DNA of 62,000 bases from Apostichopus japonicus. Taxonomy: Eukaryota; Echinodermata; Holothuroidea; Aspidochirotida; Stichopodidae. Position 1 is the stretch's first letter, and each line of letters starts with the position of its first letter. Shown here one piece after another: positions 14,031-26,086 of this stretch. The position numbers and the translations under genes were made by a program. The stretch spans positions 20,349,841 through 20,411,840 of the forward strand of contig NC_092575.1 in assembly GCF_037975245.1 (NCBI RefSeq), given 5' to 3'. The notes under the pieces were generated by a model, which was given only the letters and a program-made list of their open reading frames with translations, did no database searches and was not told the origin of the DNA.

Positions 14031-14777
14031 TTAAAAAACAGAAAGACAAGATTCTATACATAAAATTAAATGTAACTTGGGAAGTAAGAAACAAAATTTG
14101 GCCGATTCTTCCGTTATCACGTTTCTTCTTATATTGGTTACAAATTATGACGCCAAAAAATGAATCACTCTCTCGTCTGAAAAAAACAAAATATAAGAAT
14201 CGTTCATGTTACCATGCATACAAGCTGTATGTGCATATTTAATCCTCATTTCCTGAACACGTAAACCACGTACGATATTTTAGGCTTTATTCTTGACATA
14301 TAAATTACAATAGTGCACATGAAGGTATATTTGTAAATATTAATATTGTCATATTTTATTATATTAATCATAGAAAATGTGACAAACGACTGCATAATTT
14401 TCGTATAGATGCGGCAGATTAAATGCTATATTTTCTTGAATATGTTTTATCTTTAAAATATTGTTTTAAAATAAATTTAGTATGAAGTAATGAAATATTT
14501 TACTTGTCTGTCTGTATTTCATTTTTTTTTTTTTTGCACTTAAAGGGAAAGTCTGATGACTCCAGTTGATCGCTTAGCAAAATTGCTAAATATTTACTGA
14601 ATCTGTAGGCGCGAAAACCACATCCTTATATACTAGCATTTTGTATTGCGAAGATTTATTATTTTATTTCTTAATTTTGTGATATTTTGTAAAATGCATC
14701 TGGCAATAGCAGAATTGATGATGTCGTCATGGCAATTCAGTTGAAATTGTCTTTGTGTTTCTTTAGTATTTGCCATA

Positions 14778-14905
14778 GAATAGGAATATTACAGGAATAA
14801 AAAATTTCAATAAAAAGGATACATTTTCATAAAATTCTACATACAAAGAACTTTGACAGCTAAGCAAACATTTCAAATGTATTACGTTTGAAGGATAAAT
14901 CAACA
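14778..14905 (+). repeat. Dispersed repeat, parent-like copy
   Basis: About 85 bases here (GAATAGGAATATT to ACTTTGACAGCT) recur at 16627-16713 with few changes. The following segment, with the strings AAATGTATTAC and GGATAAATCAA, recurs in diverged form near 23165-23215. The block therefore belongs to a repeat family with at least three members in the window. Confidence 0.8.
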
Positions 14906-15493
14906 AGAATATTATAATAGCCTAAGTAAAGTTTCCAAAGAGCATTTGTCAAGATGACATCACAGACCCCCTACTGTGATCCATCACCCTGGAGTAGTTG
15001 AAGGTTTAGCCAGTCAAACTATGTTACATTCAATCAATCACATTTCGAGTTAGGGGCAAGGTATTAAGATGGGTTATTTTAACTAGCAGTGTGGAAATGT
15101 TTTCTCTTCAATATAATTTTCACATTGTTTTGCCAACAGAAAATCCTTTTTTCATATTGTTGTTGCGTTTCGTGTCTTGCTTTTATTTTTATCTGTTTCT
15201 AATTTCTCTTTTTGGTCTTATACAACGTGGTTGCATTATTACATTGAGAATCTGAAGAAAAGCATAAAAACAATATCACAGAGATATCCGTAGAGATTTC
15301 CACCTAACAAATCTACTTAACATTATATAATTTAATTTATGAACTGTAATACTTCGATAATTATAATCATGTAGCATAGAGAGAGAGGTGGAGGTGGAGC
15401 TTATACCAATCGATATTCTCTTTACATATCATGCTTCAAAGCACTCGTACTGACAGTACAAATACAATACAAACTACACTTTCTGTTTTCTAT

Positions 15494-16005
15494 ACCGCGG
15501 TATAACACGAGACTCCGTGTGTTATACATGGGGTATTTTACACACTTTCTGATGTATATACCGCGATATCACACGAAACTCCGTGTGTTATACATGTGGT
15601 ATATTACACACTTTCTGTTTTCTGTACCGTGATATCACACGAGACTCCATGTGGTATATTACACACTTTCTGTTTTCTGTACCGCGGTATCACACGAGAC
15701 TCCGTGTGTTATACATGTGGTATATTACACACTTTCTGTTTTCCATACCGCGGTATCACACGAGACTCCGTGTGTTATACATGGGGTATATTACACACAT
15801 TCTGTTTTCCGAACCGCGGTATCACACGAGACTCCGTGTGTTATACATGGGGTATATTACACACTTTCTGTTTTCCATACCGCGGTATCACACGAGACTC
15901 CGTGTGTTATACATGTGGTATATTACACACTTTCTGTTTTCTGTACCGCGGTATCACACGAGACTCCGTATATATGTTATACATGTGGTATATTACACAG
16001 TCGGT
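15494..16005. repeat. 66-bp minisatellite, eight units
   Basis: Units start at 15494, 15560, 15626, 15681, 15747, 15813, 15879 and 15945. All spacings are 66 bases except one shortened unit of 55. Each unit holds the palindrome ACCGCGGT (mutated in some) and a perfect hairpin CACACG-AGACTC-CGTGTG. Because 66 is a multiple of three, all three + frames stay open; this is not evidence of coding. Confidence 0.97.
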
Positions 16006-16626
16006 ATTTGTCAATTCACTAGCTAACTACAAAACTATTTCCAAACATATCTGTGTGGGCAGTTAGAAATGCAAATTGATAACGAACTATTCTCCAAAAC
16101 TGTAAAAAAAAAATCGAACAAATTTTTGTGAGATTTACAAATAGAATTGGTTGGCAATAGTTGTTAGTTACTCGAGACGATAACACACCAAAAAAATCGG
16201 GTCTAGAATTTCACTGAGATTAATGTTTACAACTGTTCAGTCGGTAGGACGTCGCTCTAAAACCATACGGTAATTATAGAATAGCCTTAATCCATTGCGC
16301 GACAAATTTACTTCACAATTAAGCTAAACCGTGGATTAATCGTGTTATTATATCAATACAATAACACATTGTAATATCTCGACTGAACTTTAAATGTTCC
16401 TTTTAATTTTTTTTTTTTTGCAAGGTTTCCGTCATTTGAATATGCAGCAGATATATGATCCGGTTTGATACCATCATCTTTGTGTATGTGTCACTTAGTA
16501 GGATTACTTGATGTTGAGTCAATCCCTTACTGTTTTTGCTTTACAGACCCAAACTGGAGCTCATTTAACCGAATAGATTTATAAATCACTTATAGCGGTT
16601 ATTCTATCACCATTACAATGTATATA

Positions 16627-16713
16627 CTAGAATAGGAATATTGTAGGAATAGAAAATTTCAATAAAAATGATACATTTTCATAAAATTCTACATACAAAG
16701 AACTTTGACAGCT
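16627..16713. mobile_element. 87-bp insertion with 18-bp target duplication
   Basis: The insert copies part of the dispersed repeat at 14778. It is flanked by a perfect 18-base direct repeat (16609-16626 and 16714-16731, beginning ACCATTACAATG). This is the footprint of a staggered-cut integration or a patch repair. Confidence 0.75.
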
Positions 16714-16945
16714 ACCATTACAATGTATATAACTTAACAGGATTCTCGAAGTTGAGTAAATCCCTTACATATTTTTGCTTTAAAGTCCCAACAAGAGTTA
16801 ATTCACACAATAGAATTACACAACGGATATACCATATCATCATTGTCTACACTTCTTAACATGATTTTTGAAGTTGAATCAACCCCTTAAAGTTTTGCTC
16901 TATATAAGTCCCAACATGAACTCATTCATACAATATAGAATAACA

Positions 16946-17521
16946 TAAGATAAGATAAGAATATTGCATCCGATAGGGAAAATACATGCTTGCAGATAAA
17001 ACAGTAAGATATAAAAACGATACTATACAACAATAAGAGAACAAACAGTAGGACAATAAAAGCATAAGAAATGCTAATAACAAGGAACGGGAACAGATGC
17101 GCCGAAGCTCACAGAATGGCAAGGAATAAAAAGTATAAACAAATCACAAACGGTAAATATGATAAGAACCCAATGACAGAAGGAAAGACAAAGGCAAGAG
17201 ATTAGCGATTAAAAGATGCATTAAAAATTCTAACAGCTTGTCCCATGAAAGATGAGGGGTAACGATTAGTATGAGCCTTCGGAGGTCTCATCCTCCCACT
17301 ACGAGGGATAATACAATTATTTAATGGAGCGTGGAGAGGGTGATCGATATCCTTGAGAACTGAATGAAGCTTATCATCAACCCGACTATCAAAGACCTCG
17401 TCAACCATTGGCAAGCGTTTCCTAACAGCCCTACCTGCCCGTTTAACAGTATCATCTAACACTTTCTTGGATGTCTTATTTATGTTACCAACCCATGAAG
17501 TTATGCAGTATGAACAAACAC
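16946..17521 (-). mobile_element. Non-LTR retrotransposon 3' fragment (reverse transcriptase tail)
   Basis: The - strand frame from about 17517 to 17202 encodes a short protein tail: a Trp-Val-Gly-Asn start, then DHPLH, PRSGRMR, the H-T-N-R-Y string and a final SFMGQAVRIFN. This order resembles the C-terminal tail of many non-LTR retrotransposon ORF2 proteins (a D-HPL-H, then P-SGR-R-P, then T-R-SF-P-A-N pattern). The - strand 3' end carries TCTTATCTTATCTTA repeats, typical of such elements. A short ATAACA occurs at both edges (16940 and 17522) and may be the target duplication. It is 5'-truncated and inactive. Confidence 0.7.
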
Positions 17522-17759
17522 ATAACAGTATGACTATATCGTCATCGTCTATACTTCCTCATACGATTCTTGAATTTGAATCAATCCCTTTAAAGTGTCT
17601 GCTTTGCATTCCCAAAAGGAGTTTATTCATAGAATAGACTTATATAGAGATCATTTGCAAAGCGATTATACTTTATCATCATTGTGTATACTACTGATTA
17701 AGGTTATCGAAGTTGAGTCAATCCCTTCTAATATTTTTCTTCCGTACAGGATTTAAGTC

Positions 17760-20430
17760 ACGACAAGTAATAGACACACTTGTCGCGTGCATTCAATCAT
17801 CGCTGTGTTTGTTTTTTTAACCTGGTTCTTAAAGATGAGTCCGACTGTTATTTCTGCTATATATAATTTGTGATATGATCGATATTTGGTACATCAGCTC
17901 AGTACCATATATCACGAACGAAGGACATGAACATTCTGAATTAGCAATCATGGCACGGTGTAAGAGGGAAAGGTAGAGATCGTGACGGCGACACTTTAGG
18001 ACAATGCTATCGTAATGTGTGCTTCTAGGGATCATTTCATTGTCGGTGTGAATTTTGTGAAAAAAAGAATCTCCTTGCATTGGACACCATCAATAAAATA
18101 AAAAATTAAAATATCGTCTGTCTCAAGTAACATTAATTTAGTCAAGAATTTGGTAAATTATTTAACGGGCGACTCCAAACTTGCATTTTTGGTAAAGAAA
18201 GAGACCTTCATAAATTTCTTAATGTGATAACGATGGCAATGAGAGGCTGTTTATTCAATAAGAGCAATCGGTTTTTATATAAATATAAATTAAAAAAAAA
18301 ATAAAACAAAGATCGCATGCTTGCGAATAACAAGATATTGCCAAATGACTGATTTAAACGTATAGTTGGGATGTGAAAGAGAATATCAAACTGACAATGT
18401 CCTCACTATATTGGCATACAACTCTGGCATGCTTAAAAATTAACTTGATAAACTTGATTACCAAATTTCTTTCTGAGATGAATTAATCCTCAAAATTAAT
18501 TCCAAACGCTGATCAAGTTTAACGGTTTGAGTGATAAATAATTACCGATTACAATGTGAGGGACCAAGTTTTTTAGCCTATTAGCATATTTGGATTTATA
18601 CATTGTACGCACAAACTGATATAGGAGGTACTAGAAACCATACCTATATAGGTGCATATACGCTGACTGTGGGAGGTGCGGATAATTGTGAAAGTCACAG
18701 GTCGGTCCTTAATCGATTTGTTCTGGTTATTGTATAGTAAACGCATTTGGGGGGGGGGGGGGGGGGTGGGAATATCAGAGTATATATAGATATATACTGT
18801 TGAAATAACTAGTCGTATACACACGCTTATATAGATATATGAATAACAATGGGACTTCTCTTTTGTATTCGTATTCATCGTGTTGTGGTACCCGTCCTTC
18901 AAACCCTGAAAGAGGCATAGAGAGAGACATTGCTATCTAATGGCACTATGGATGCAACATCAGTCAGGTGGGGGAAACGGAGTAATACAAGGCTGATTGC
19001 ATATAATAGGAAGAAAATTCACTGTCACTCATCTCCAAAAAATTACATTATTGTGTCTATAGTATAAGAAGATATTCTTCGTTGTCGTAAGTTCATCACG
19101 ACTTATCATAGAGAGTAAGTGTCCTTGTGGAACATCATAATGCATCACCCTTCCACCCCCCCCCCCCCACACATGCCGCCTCCCTCATCAACTAAAAAAT
19201 AATGTCATAGAAACTATAGGAAACAATATAACCCTTCATTTGTGAACAATAACAAACACCAGGATACCAATAAGCGAGGTGGCTTATTGAATTACCAGGA
19301 CCCCGAATATCCAGGGGAGTCCCAAAAAAATTGGTCCCCAAAAATTTGTCGCAATCATAGAACACCTGCCAGTTATTTTGTTTTGCACGAATAATTAAAA
19401 TAAGTACAACCATGTCTAAGCCATAGTCTCTTTTATTTCCGTCACTAAGAATTGATTTTTTCCAGTTGGCAAATTAACTGCCGAGTTCCAAAACAGAATA
19501 TATCCAATACAGAGTTGCCTACCTCTAATGTGACATCATTAGTGCAATTATACATGATATACGAGGTGATGCTTCCCTATACTCAAACTGAAACCCAGAG
19601 AGATATACCACTGATCACGAATTAACTTGAAAACTATGTAGCTGTAACTGTGTGAGTTGCGCTATAGTCATATGATTTCAGGAATTAACAAGAGAAAGAA
19701 TGCAGACAAACTGCATAGGTGACATATAATAGTCAGAAAGCAGACCACAGTTAGCTACTAAACATGCTCGAATCAAGGAGGTGCACATTGCCACCTCCCC
19801 TCCCCTCCATCCCCCCCCCCACCTCCCTCCTTTCAACCTCACAAAAAAATAAAACAGTATAGTTATCAACACAACCTTGCGATTAGAACTAACTTTAGTC
19901 TAAATATGCAGCCTCAGAATGCAACATTTGGATTCTCCTTTTTTTTCTGGTGGAGGATGCCACCAGCCCCTCTACATGCATCCATGGGAGTTCCACGGCT
20001 TCAACTACGGGCGATAACCCCTCCTTCAGAAAAAAAATGGAGCATCCCTGTATAGGTAAGCTGGTGGGAAAATTCCCCACTAGTCCTGTATATATACTTG
20101 AGTCCCCACCAGCGATTTAAATTTAATTTAAATTTTAAAGTAATTGAAACATTCCAAGCACTTCATTATAGTAAATATTTTAAAACACGTTTGTACTGGG
20201 GGAGGGGTTAGTATTTTATGCCATACATGGGAAGGGGTGTATCAGGAGGAGTTCCCTTCACCCCCTTTAAGAAATTTTTGCTGTAGTGGAGCGTGCTTAT
20301 ATAGATTCGAAATGGTGCTATATTTGCAACTTTTGAAACAATCGGTTGACGAATTTTCTGTTGTTTAGGTTTGACGCACCTTTATGTTTATATTGATGTA
20401 CTGCGCCCCAACCCCAAGGGCTCGCTGTAG
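17760..20430. other. Intergenic with a poly-G tract and a degenerate element copy
   Basis: No gene seen. A run of about 20 G residues begins at 18749 and C tracts lie near 19155 and 19810. A degenerate interspersed element on the - strand, roughly 19880-20110, contains the internal signature ATGCAGCCTCAGAATGCAAC (read here on the + strand). That signature is shared with elements at 31-32 kb and 54 kb. Confidence 0.55.
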
Positions 20431-20441
20431 AAAACTGCTGA

Positions 20442-21090
20442 TGACGCACGTAAGCCAGAACGGCACTGACCAATCAGATTAGTGCCTTTTGTCGTGCGTC
20501 AAATATATATTAACGTTCTATATTAGTAACATTAAAATAGCAAGCTTTTTTTTTTAATTCATTTCCATTATTATTTTCGTTCGTCACGTGATACTAACCT
20601 ATTCGAGGAGTGGCAGCATATCGAACAACACTGACCAATCAGATTAGTGCCTGCTGTCGTGCGTCACAAAAACAAATAACGTTGAAATATATATGACCTA
20701 ATTCTAATATTACTAATATTAAAATAACAAGCTTTTTTTAAAATCATTTCCATTGTTAATTTCATTCGTCACATGATATTAACCTATCATAGTGGCAGCA
20801 TATCGAACAACACTGACCAATCAGAATAGTGCCTTCTGTCGTGCTGAAAAAAACTCGAATAACATTTTTTTTTTTGGTTAAATGTCACCTACAGTGCAAA
20901 CAATTTAAGAAGACAAATAAAGTAAAAAATATGTCATTAAGTAAATTCCATCTCGATATTCGTTCGTCAAACTTTAAACTTAATTCCTGTCCAAAAATAG
21001 TTTACGCCATGGTAAAATAGACAGCCATGCCTAACGACGTTGACCAATCAGAAGAGTGCCTGCTGTTGTCACATGATATAATCCTATCAA
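20442..21090. repeat. Tandem family of CCAAT-containing hairpins
   Basis: The string TGACCAATCAGA occurs at about 20467, 20632, 20814 and 21041, within partly conserved units of roughly 165-230 bases. In the first copy it sits in a nested stem: TGACGCACG (20442-20450) pairs with CGTGCGTCA (20493-20501), and GGCACT (20462-20467) with AGTGCC (20481-20486). A GTCACGTGAT or GTCACATGAT motif recurs between copies, as does a CAAGCTTTTTT stretch. Confidence 0.85.
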
Positions 21091-21099
21091 CAACAATAA

Positions 21100-22793
21100 A
21101 AGTACGAAATGTCACTCAAGGAGTATATATCTATAGACACTGTATAAATATACTTTGGAGAGCTTAAGCTGTAATGCAGTGTACTGGGAATTTGAAATCT
21201 TTCATCTTTCCAGACTCAGCTCTTAAACAATAAAAGCGACCTAAAAAGGTGTATAATATATATATGTCAGGTAAAATATCGAATGCTGATATTAAATTAT
21301 AAATTATAAATTACACTGACTGCAACGGCAGTTTTACGTAACTGAACAAAGACATTAATACTACACAAAAAGAAGACGTTCTAAATATACAGCAAAGTTT
21401 TAAAAAATGGGGCGTCACATGCAGTGACAATTCGTTTTTCTTTCTATATTCATATCAACTCAAAGTCATAAATAGGTTAAATATATGGCTCTCACGTTTT
21501 CAATATTCCTATAAGTTATATACTATATATAAGCAATATAAATTTTTTTTACTACCGATCATGAATTTTGAGTATATACTAGTCAATTATTAAACCCGGG
21601 ATATAACAATATATATATTTACATATAGAAAACTATTAATCTGTAAAACCAGTGTATTTATCTTGTTGAAGAGAATTTTTTTTCTCACATAGAACTTAAC
21701 TACCTCTATTTATTTTACCCTTGTGACGTCACAATGTGATCACGTGCTGCTGAAGCTTCTGTGTCTTACTTGAATGTTTTCTCCAATATTACTTAATTTT
21801 GTATCGCGTATATTGGATATTTGATTGTGTTGTTTATCACATGCAAAGGAAATTGTCTCTCCTTTTGGAAAATACATAAAAATAGAATCTTGTGAAATGT
21901 GACATTTCCGATTCTCGTAAAACGTTCGGAGCGTATATTCAATCTTTGCTCCGCCCCCCCCCCTCATCTTTATTGAAATCATCAAGTTTGTATATTATTT
22001 TTACATTTTAATAGAGTCTCTTCAAACTTGCAAGAAGAAAAGGTAAAATGATATAACTTAAATAACAAGCAAGAACCCGAATAAAAAGCATCAGTTGAAT
22101 AAGAACAAACAAGAACTTATTACTTATTTTAATTGCTCATAACATATATATGACCTTCTACTAAGTACATTAGAGGAAATTGAATTTTTACAATTGACAA
22201 AGAATTGTCAACTTGAGCAAGAATTCGTTGCAAGTTAAAGCCTCCTCCCTCCTTTTTTTTTTTTTTTTTTTTGAATGTTTACCGAATGTGTATTATTTCA
22301 GGTGGAAGATGAAAACGTTACAAAGGATACTTTTCAAAAGTACCTTATATCCGAAAAAGAAGTTACTTTTGGAGATAAAAGAAAATGAAATCAGAGATGA
22401 TTTCGCTTTCCCCCAAAAAAATGAGTTATTATTTCATTATGTAACTTAAAGAAGGAACATAAAGCCTTTATCGCGCTTATTAATACGAGCAAGAAAAGTA
22501 TTTGTGACAAGAATGATGTGAATGAAACGAAAAATTTTGTATTGGATTTTGCTATCTTTTACCGCAAACGAATGGTGACCTGAAAAAAAATTGATTTTCC
22601 AATCTTGTTCATTGATATGAAAATTTAGAACCTGATTCCATTTCTCAATGATATATCATTGTTGCCACTCAAAGAATTCCCATCATCTGTGCTATAATCA
22701 CACGAATAACAATTGCACTTTAATGTATTTTCAGTCTGTTGCTATGGGTAACTAGTAAATCCAATCAATTTACACATTATGGATAAACTATAA

Positions 22794-22855
<62 letters not shown>

Positions 22856-25200
22856 AAAAACCTTTAGCGCAAAAGAAAGAAAGGATTATATATGTATCCG
22901 CTCAATCAAAATGAACTCAATAGAGTATAATTTATTAGCTTTAAAGGGGTATTTCTATTATTTGACTGTTTATCGAGATTGCCAGCCATTTTGTCTGCAT
23001 CTCTAAGTCAAAATCACGTCCTTATAGCGCGGTTTATAGTAAAGGTGAAATGGTGATAATATATAATATAAATAATATATAACTCGCTTTATTCCAAGAG
23101 TGAAACTAATATTTTTTACACCTAAAAGAGGCAAGTTTGATGAAATGCTATGCAAACAGAGAGCAATGACAACTAAGCAAATGTATTACATTTCCAGGAT
23201 AAATCAAGAAGATTATCTACGGAAAGACAAGCTTTTTAATGGATATCGAAGAATATAACCTAGTTTAGTTAGGTGAAACCGAGAAAGATTAGGGAAGCAG
23301 TGTATAAACACATATTTGAAATTTAACTCAAGTCCGTGTGATAAATTCGTCGGAACAGTAAATATGAAGCCTCTCTTTTCTACGTGTATTAAGGCTATTA
23401 TATCCGTGTTCGGAATGGTATACACTCCGTTCAGTTTTAGTTTCAGTTTCAGTTTATAGTGTTGTTAACAAGTTGGATAAATAGGTGTTGCAGTTAAACC
23501 GTTTCCTTAAACTGTAGACAATAGACCCAAGTCTCCTCATTCACATTATACCAGCTTGGCAACCCCTCCCCGTCCCCCGTCCTCCGTCCCCCTCCACAAA
23601 CCCCAACGCCCTTAATCCCCGGCAGGAAAAACAATGTAAATGTAATTTGACCAGTTAAGTTATCATAACCACATATAGATAGTTTCCGTCTTCCATTAAC
23701 ATCATTTCCCATTTCAGTAAATTTCAGAGCCGGGGCTTATAAAGAAGGTGGAGTGCGTTGCCATGGAGTCGATCAGTAAAGCCTCCGTCCTACATGCGTG
23801 TAAGGAACTCTGTGGGGATCCTCCCACAAATAAAAACGCAGTGTTATGCTAACTTACTAATTGAGAATTATTGTGTGTGAAGTTGAGAAGGGTTGTATAT
23901 AATCTCTATGGACCTCCATGATCAACGCCCTTCATTACGCCATAGTTCTGCGAAACAACTAACTGTGTGTGTGTGTATGAGAAGTAAGATAACTCCAATT
24001 GATTCGTATTATAATAAACTATAGAAGCGCTTGACGTATACATGTCTGTATGAGGCTATAATAACCACGCACTGCAGAAGATATAGGACAAAATCCATAC
24101 AAACCCAATTAAAGTGTCAGAATTACCCTCTTAAATTCGGAATATCTCGGCCGGTGAGTTTATAGTTTTTGTTTTATACCTACATGTGCGTGTTAGTATA
24201 ATAAGTCTAGAGACTGGCACATTTACCATGGTAACAGCTTGCAACAAGCATCCTGAACGATGACGTCATCCACGATTCGGCGATACCATGTTGAAAAACC
24301 AGGCTTCTCTCCTTCCGTTAGGCAAGTTTGATAGCCTAGCTGTTGCCTACAGAGTAGGCCTAAGGATCGAACTACGAATGTCACAATTAAGAATCATCCC
24401 AGAAGCAGCCAAAACATTGATTTGTTTGTGTTTATTCCGTCAGTGTTTTGGATTACAATTGATAAAGTGAAAGGTGAAGTGCTTGGTTTCGTTCGAAGCA
24501 CGGATATCCTAAGCCTTTGCGATGTGCAGTAAGACTAAACTAACTTCTCATCACTATGGGTGAAGAAATATACCTACTTCCAGTCAATCCAAATAACATA
24601 TTAAGTGAAACAAGATTGACAAAACTGACCAAAAACAGCATTACTCTTCCTTGAAATCAATGAAAGGTAAAAGTTAAAATATTCATTTTTCATTTTTCAT
24701 TATATATTTCATCCAATCAAAAAGCAGTATACGAACAACAAAGTACGAAAACACAAAGCGGATCAGGATTTTCAAAAGGAAACCAAATTCCTGTAGCCCG
24801 AAGGCCTGTACACCCTTACAATAAGAGACTTAGAACTAAAATAAATATATAATATTCACAAATAAACCATAAGAAATATAAGAATTAAAAATGACAAATT
24901 ACACATGTGATAAAGCCTAACCCATAATGGCATGTCTGCATAATGCATAATCATAAATATTAAAGGCCAATCATATTATACGTTCGGACTATTGATGTAA
25001 CAATGTTCAACCAGGGAGGTCTAATTATTTACTGCATAGTATGTGGTATATGGGGATGAGTAAAGGGTTGGGGAACCTTAAAAAAGTATTTTATTTGACT
25101 GTCACAAGTCATGCTTGCAATTGAGACGCATATAGTCATGTGTTATACTGTGGAGGTCGTTTTGAACCTGTTGACGGGGCTCAATCATTCCCTCGTGATT
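21100..25200. other. Intergenic, no gene seen
   Basis: AT-rich DNA with a (TA)n tract at 22799-22852, a T tract at 22252-22272, and a diverged relative of the 14.8-kb dispersed repeat near 22940-23215. A GTTTCAGTTTCAG run lies at about 23437. No coding structure recognised. Confidence 0.55.
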
Positions 25201-25212
25201 TCCGTAAGGACG

Positions 25213-25400
25213 CGAGTATTTGATATAAACAGGTAACAATAGAAAAGTTGAAAAAACAACAATTAACACAGAACAATCGATAATTGACATAGTCTAGTAC
25301 TTATTTACGAGTATTTCATATAAACGGGTAACAATAGAAAAGTTGAAAAAAAACAACAATTAACAAAGAACAATCGAAAATTGACATAGTCTAGTACTTG
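25213..25400. repeat. 95-bp tandem duplication with a third copy nearby
   Basis: CGAGTATTT-to-TAGTACTT units begin at 25213 and 25308. A diverged third copy lies at about 25975-26055, still sharing GAGTATTTGATATAAA and AACAAAGAACGATCGAAAA. On the - strand two of the copies (25290-25213 and about 26055-25975) encode a hydrophobic stretch long enough to span a membrane; the middle one is frameshifted. Confidence 0.85.
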
Positions 25401-25410
25401 AAACCGTTGC

Positions 25411-25809
25411 TCAAATATTATTTCCTAAAACAACAAATAACACACAGCATATACAAAGACAAACAACAGCATTTGATATCGTTACCGTTATAATCTTTGG
25501 CAAAACACATTTACGAACAATATTTACAGAACTAGTGATACAAAAAAAATCAAGGTTGCCTTCATGACTATTATGACCAACATACTTAGATCTCTGTAAC
25601 GTCCAATTTTTACAGATTCCAATGATTTCATGATCCCCTAGGACAATGGGAAATGTGATATTGAATTGAGGGCAAATAATTGTTATATATATATATAATG
25701 CTACTTCAAAGCTTCCCGACAAAATGATATTTTGTGTGCACTTCTTACTATAAATGCCAGTATTTCGAAATGTTTCCAACAAAGGGCACTTTTTATTACA
25801 ATTTGTCAC
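25411..25809 (-). pseudogene. Possible membrane-protein exon or relic (unrecognised)
   Basis: An open - strand frame of about 132 codons with uncommon texture for this region. Seven cysteines are spread over about 100 residues, followed by two Asn-glycosylation sites (NIT, NWT) among them and a C-terminal hydrophobic segment of about 20 residues (AVVCLCICCVLFVVLG). This resembles a small ectodomain plus membrane anchor, but I recognise no family. Its first codon is GTG, preceded by an AG, so it may be an internal exon. Related hydrophobic segments are repeated on both sides (25213-25400 and 25975-26055). It could equally be a chance frame. Confidence 0.25.
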
Positions 25810-26086
25810 CTTTGTTAATATCTGGGTGCTTTTTTATTAGAATCTTTTAATTTATCTTTGTTCAAACAAAGTATATGTTTCATGAAGAGTGGCACTTTTC
25901 AGGATTTCACAAAGTAGTTGGGCAGTGCCCTGCGTCCGCCACCCCCTCCCCCCTACCTTGTCCAGTCGCTGTCCAGTGAGTATTTGATATAAAAAGGTAA
26001 CAAACAAAATTAAAAACACAAAAGCAAAAATTAACAAAGAACGATCGAAAATGTGGAATACTTGCAGTGTTTGGAAGAACTTTTCG

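Larger units (their letters stand above)
16511..17728. repeat. Diverged tandem array, about 120-bp period, broken by insertions
   Basis: Five copies of a GAAGTTGAGTCAATCCCTT-like core start near 16511, 16748, 16871, 17571 and 17709. After removing the insertion at 16627-16713 and the retrotransposon fragment at 16946-17521, spacing falls to roughly 115-140 bases. Confidence 0.75.

Noticed and set aside
15583-16066. Three overlapping frames of 123-156 codons
   Set aside because: They are all explained by a 66-base tandem unit, which keeps every frame open.
16236-16270. tRNA-like string with an A box
   Set aside because: No B box or cloverleaf follows; too little to call.
20446-20500. CTGATGACG string as a fourth hammerhead
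   Set aside because: The downstream sequence folds as the CCAAT hairpin and has no GAAA.
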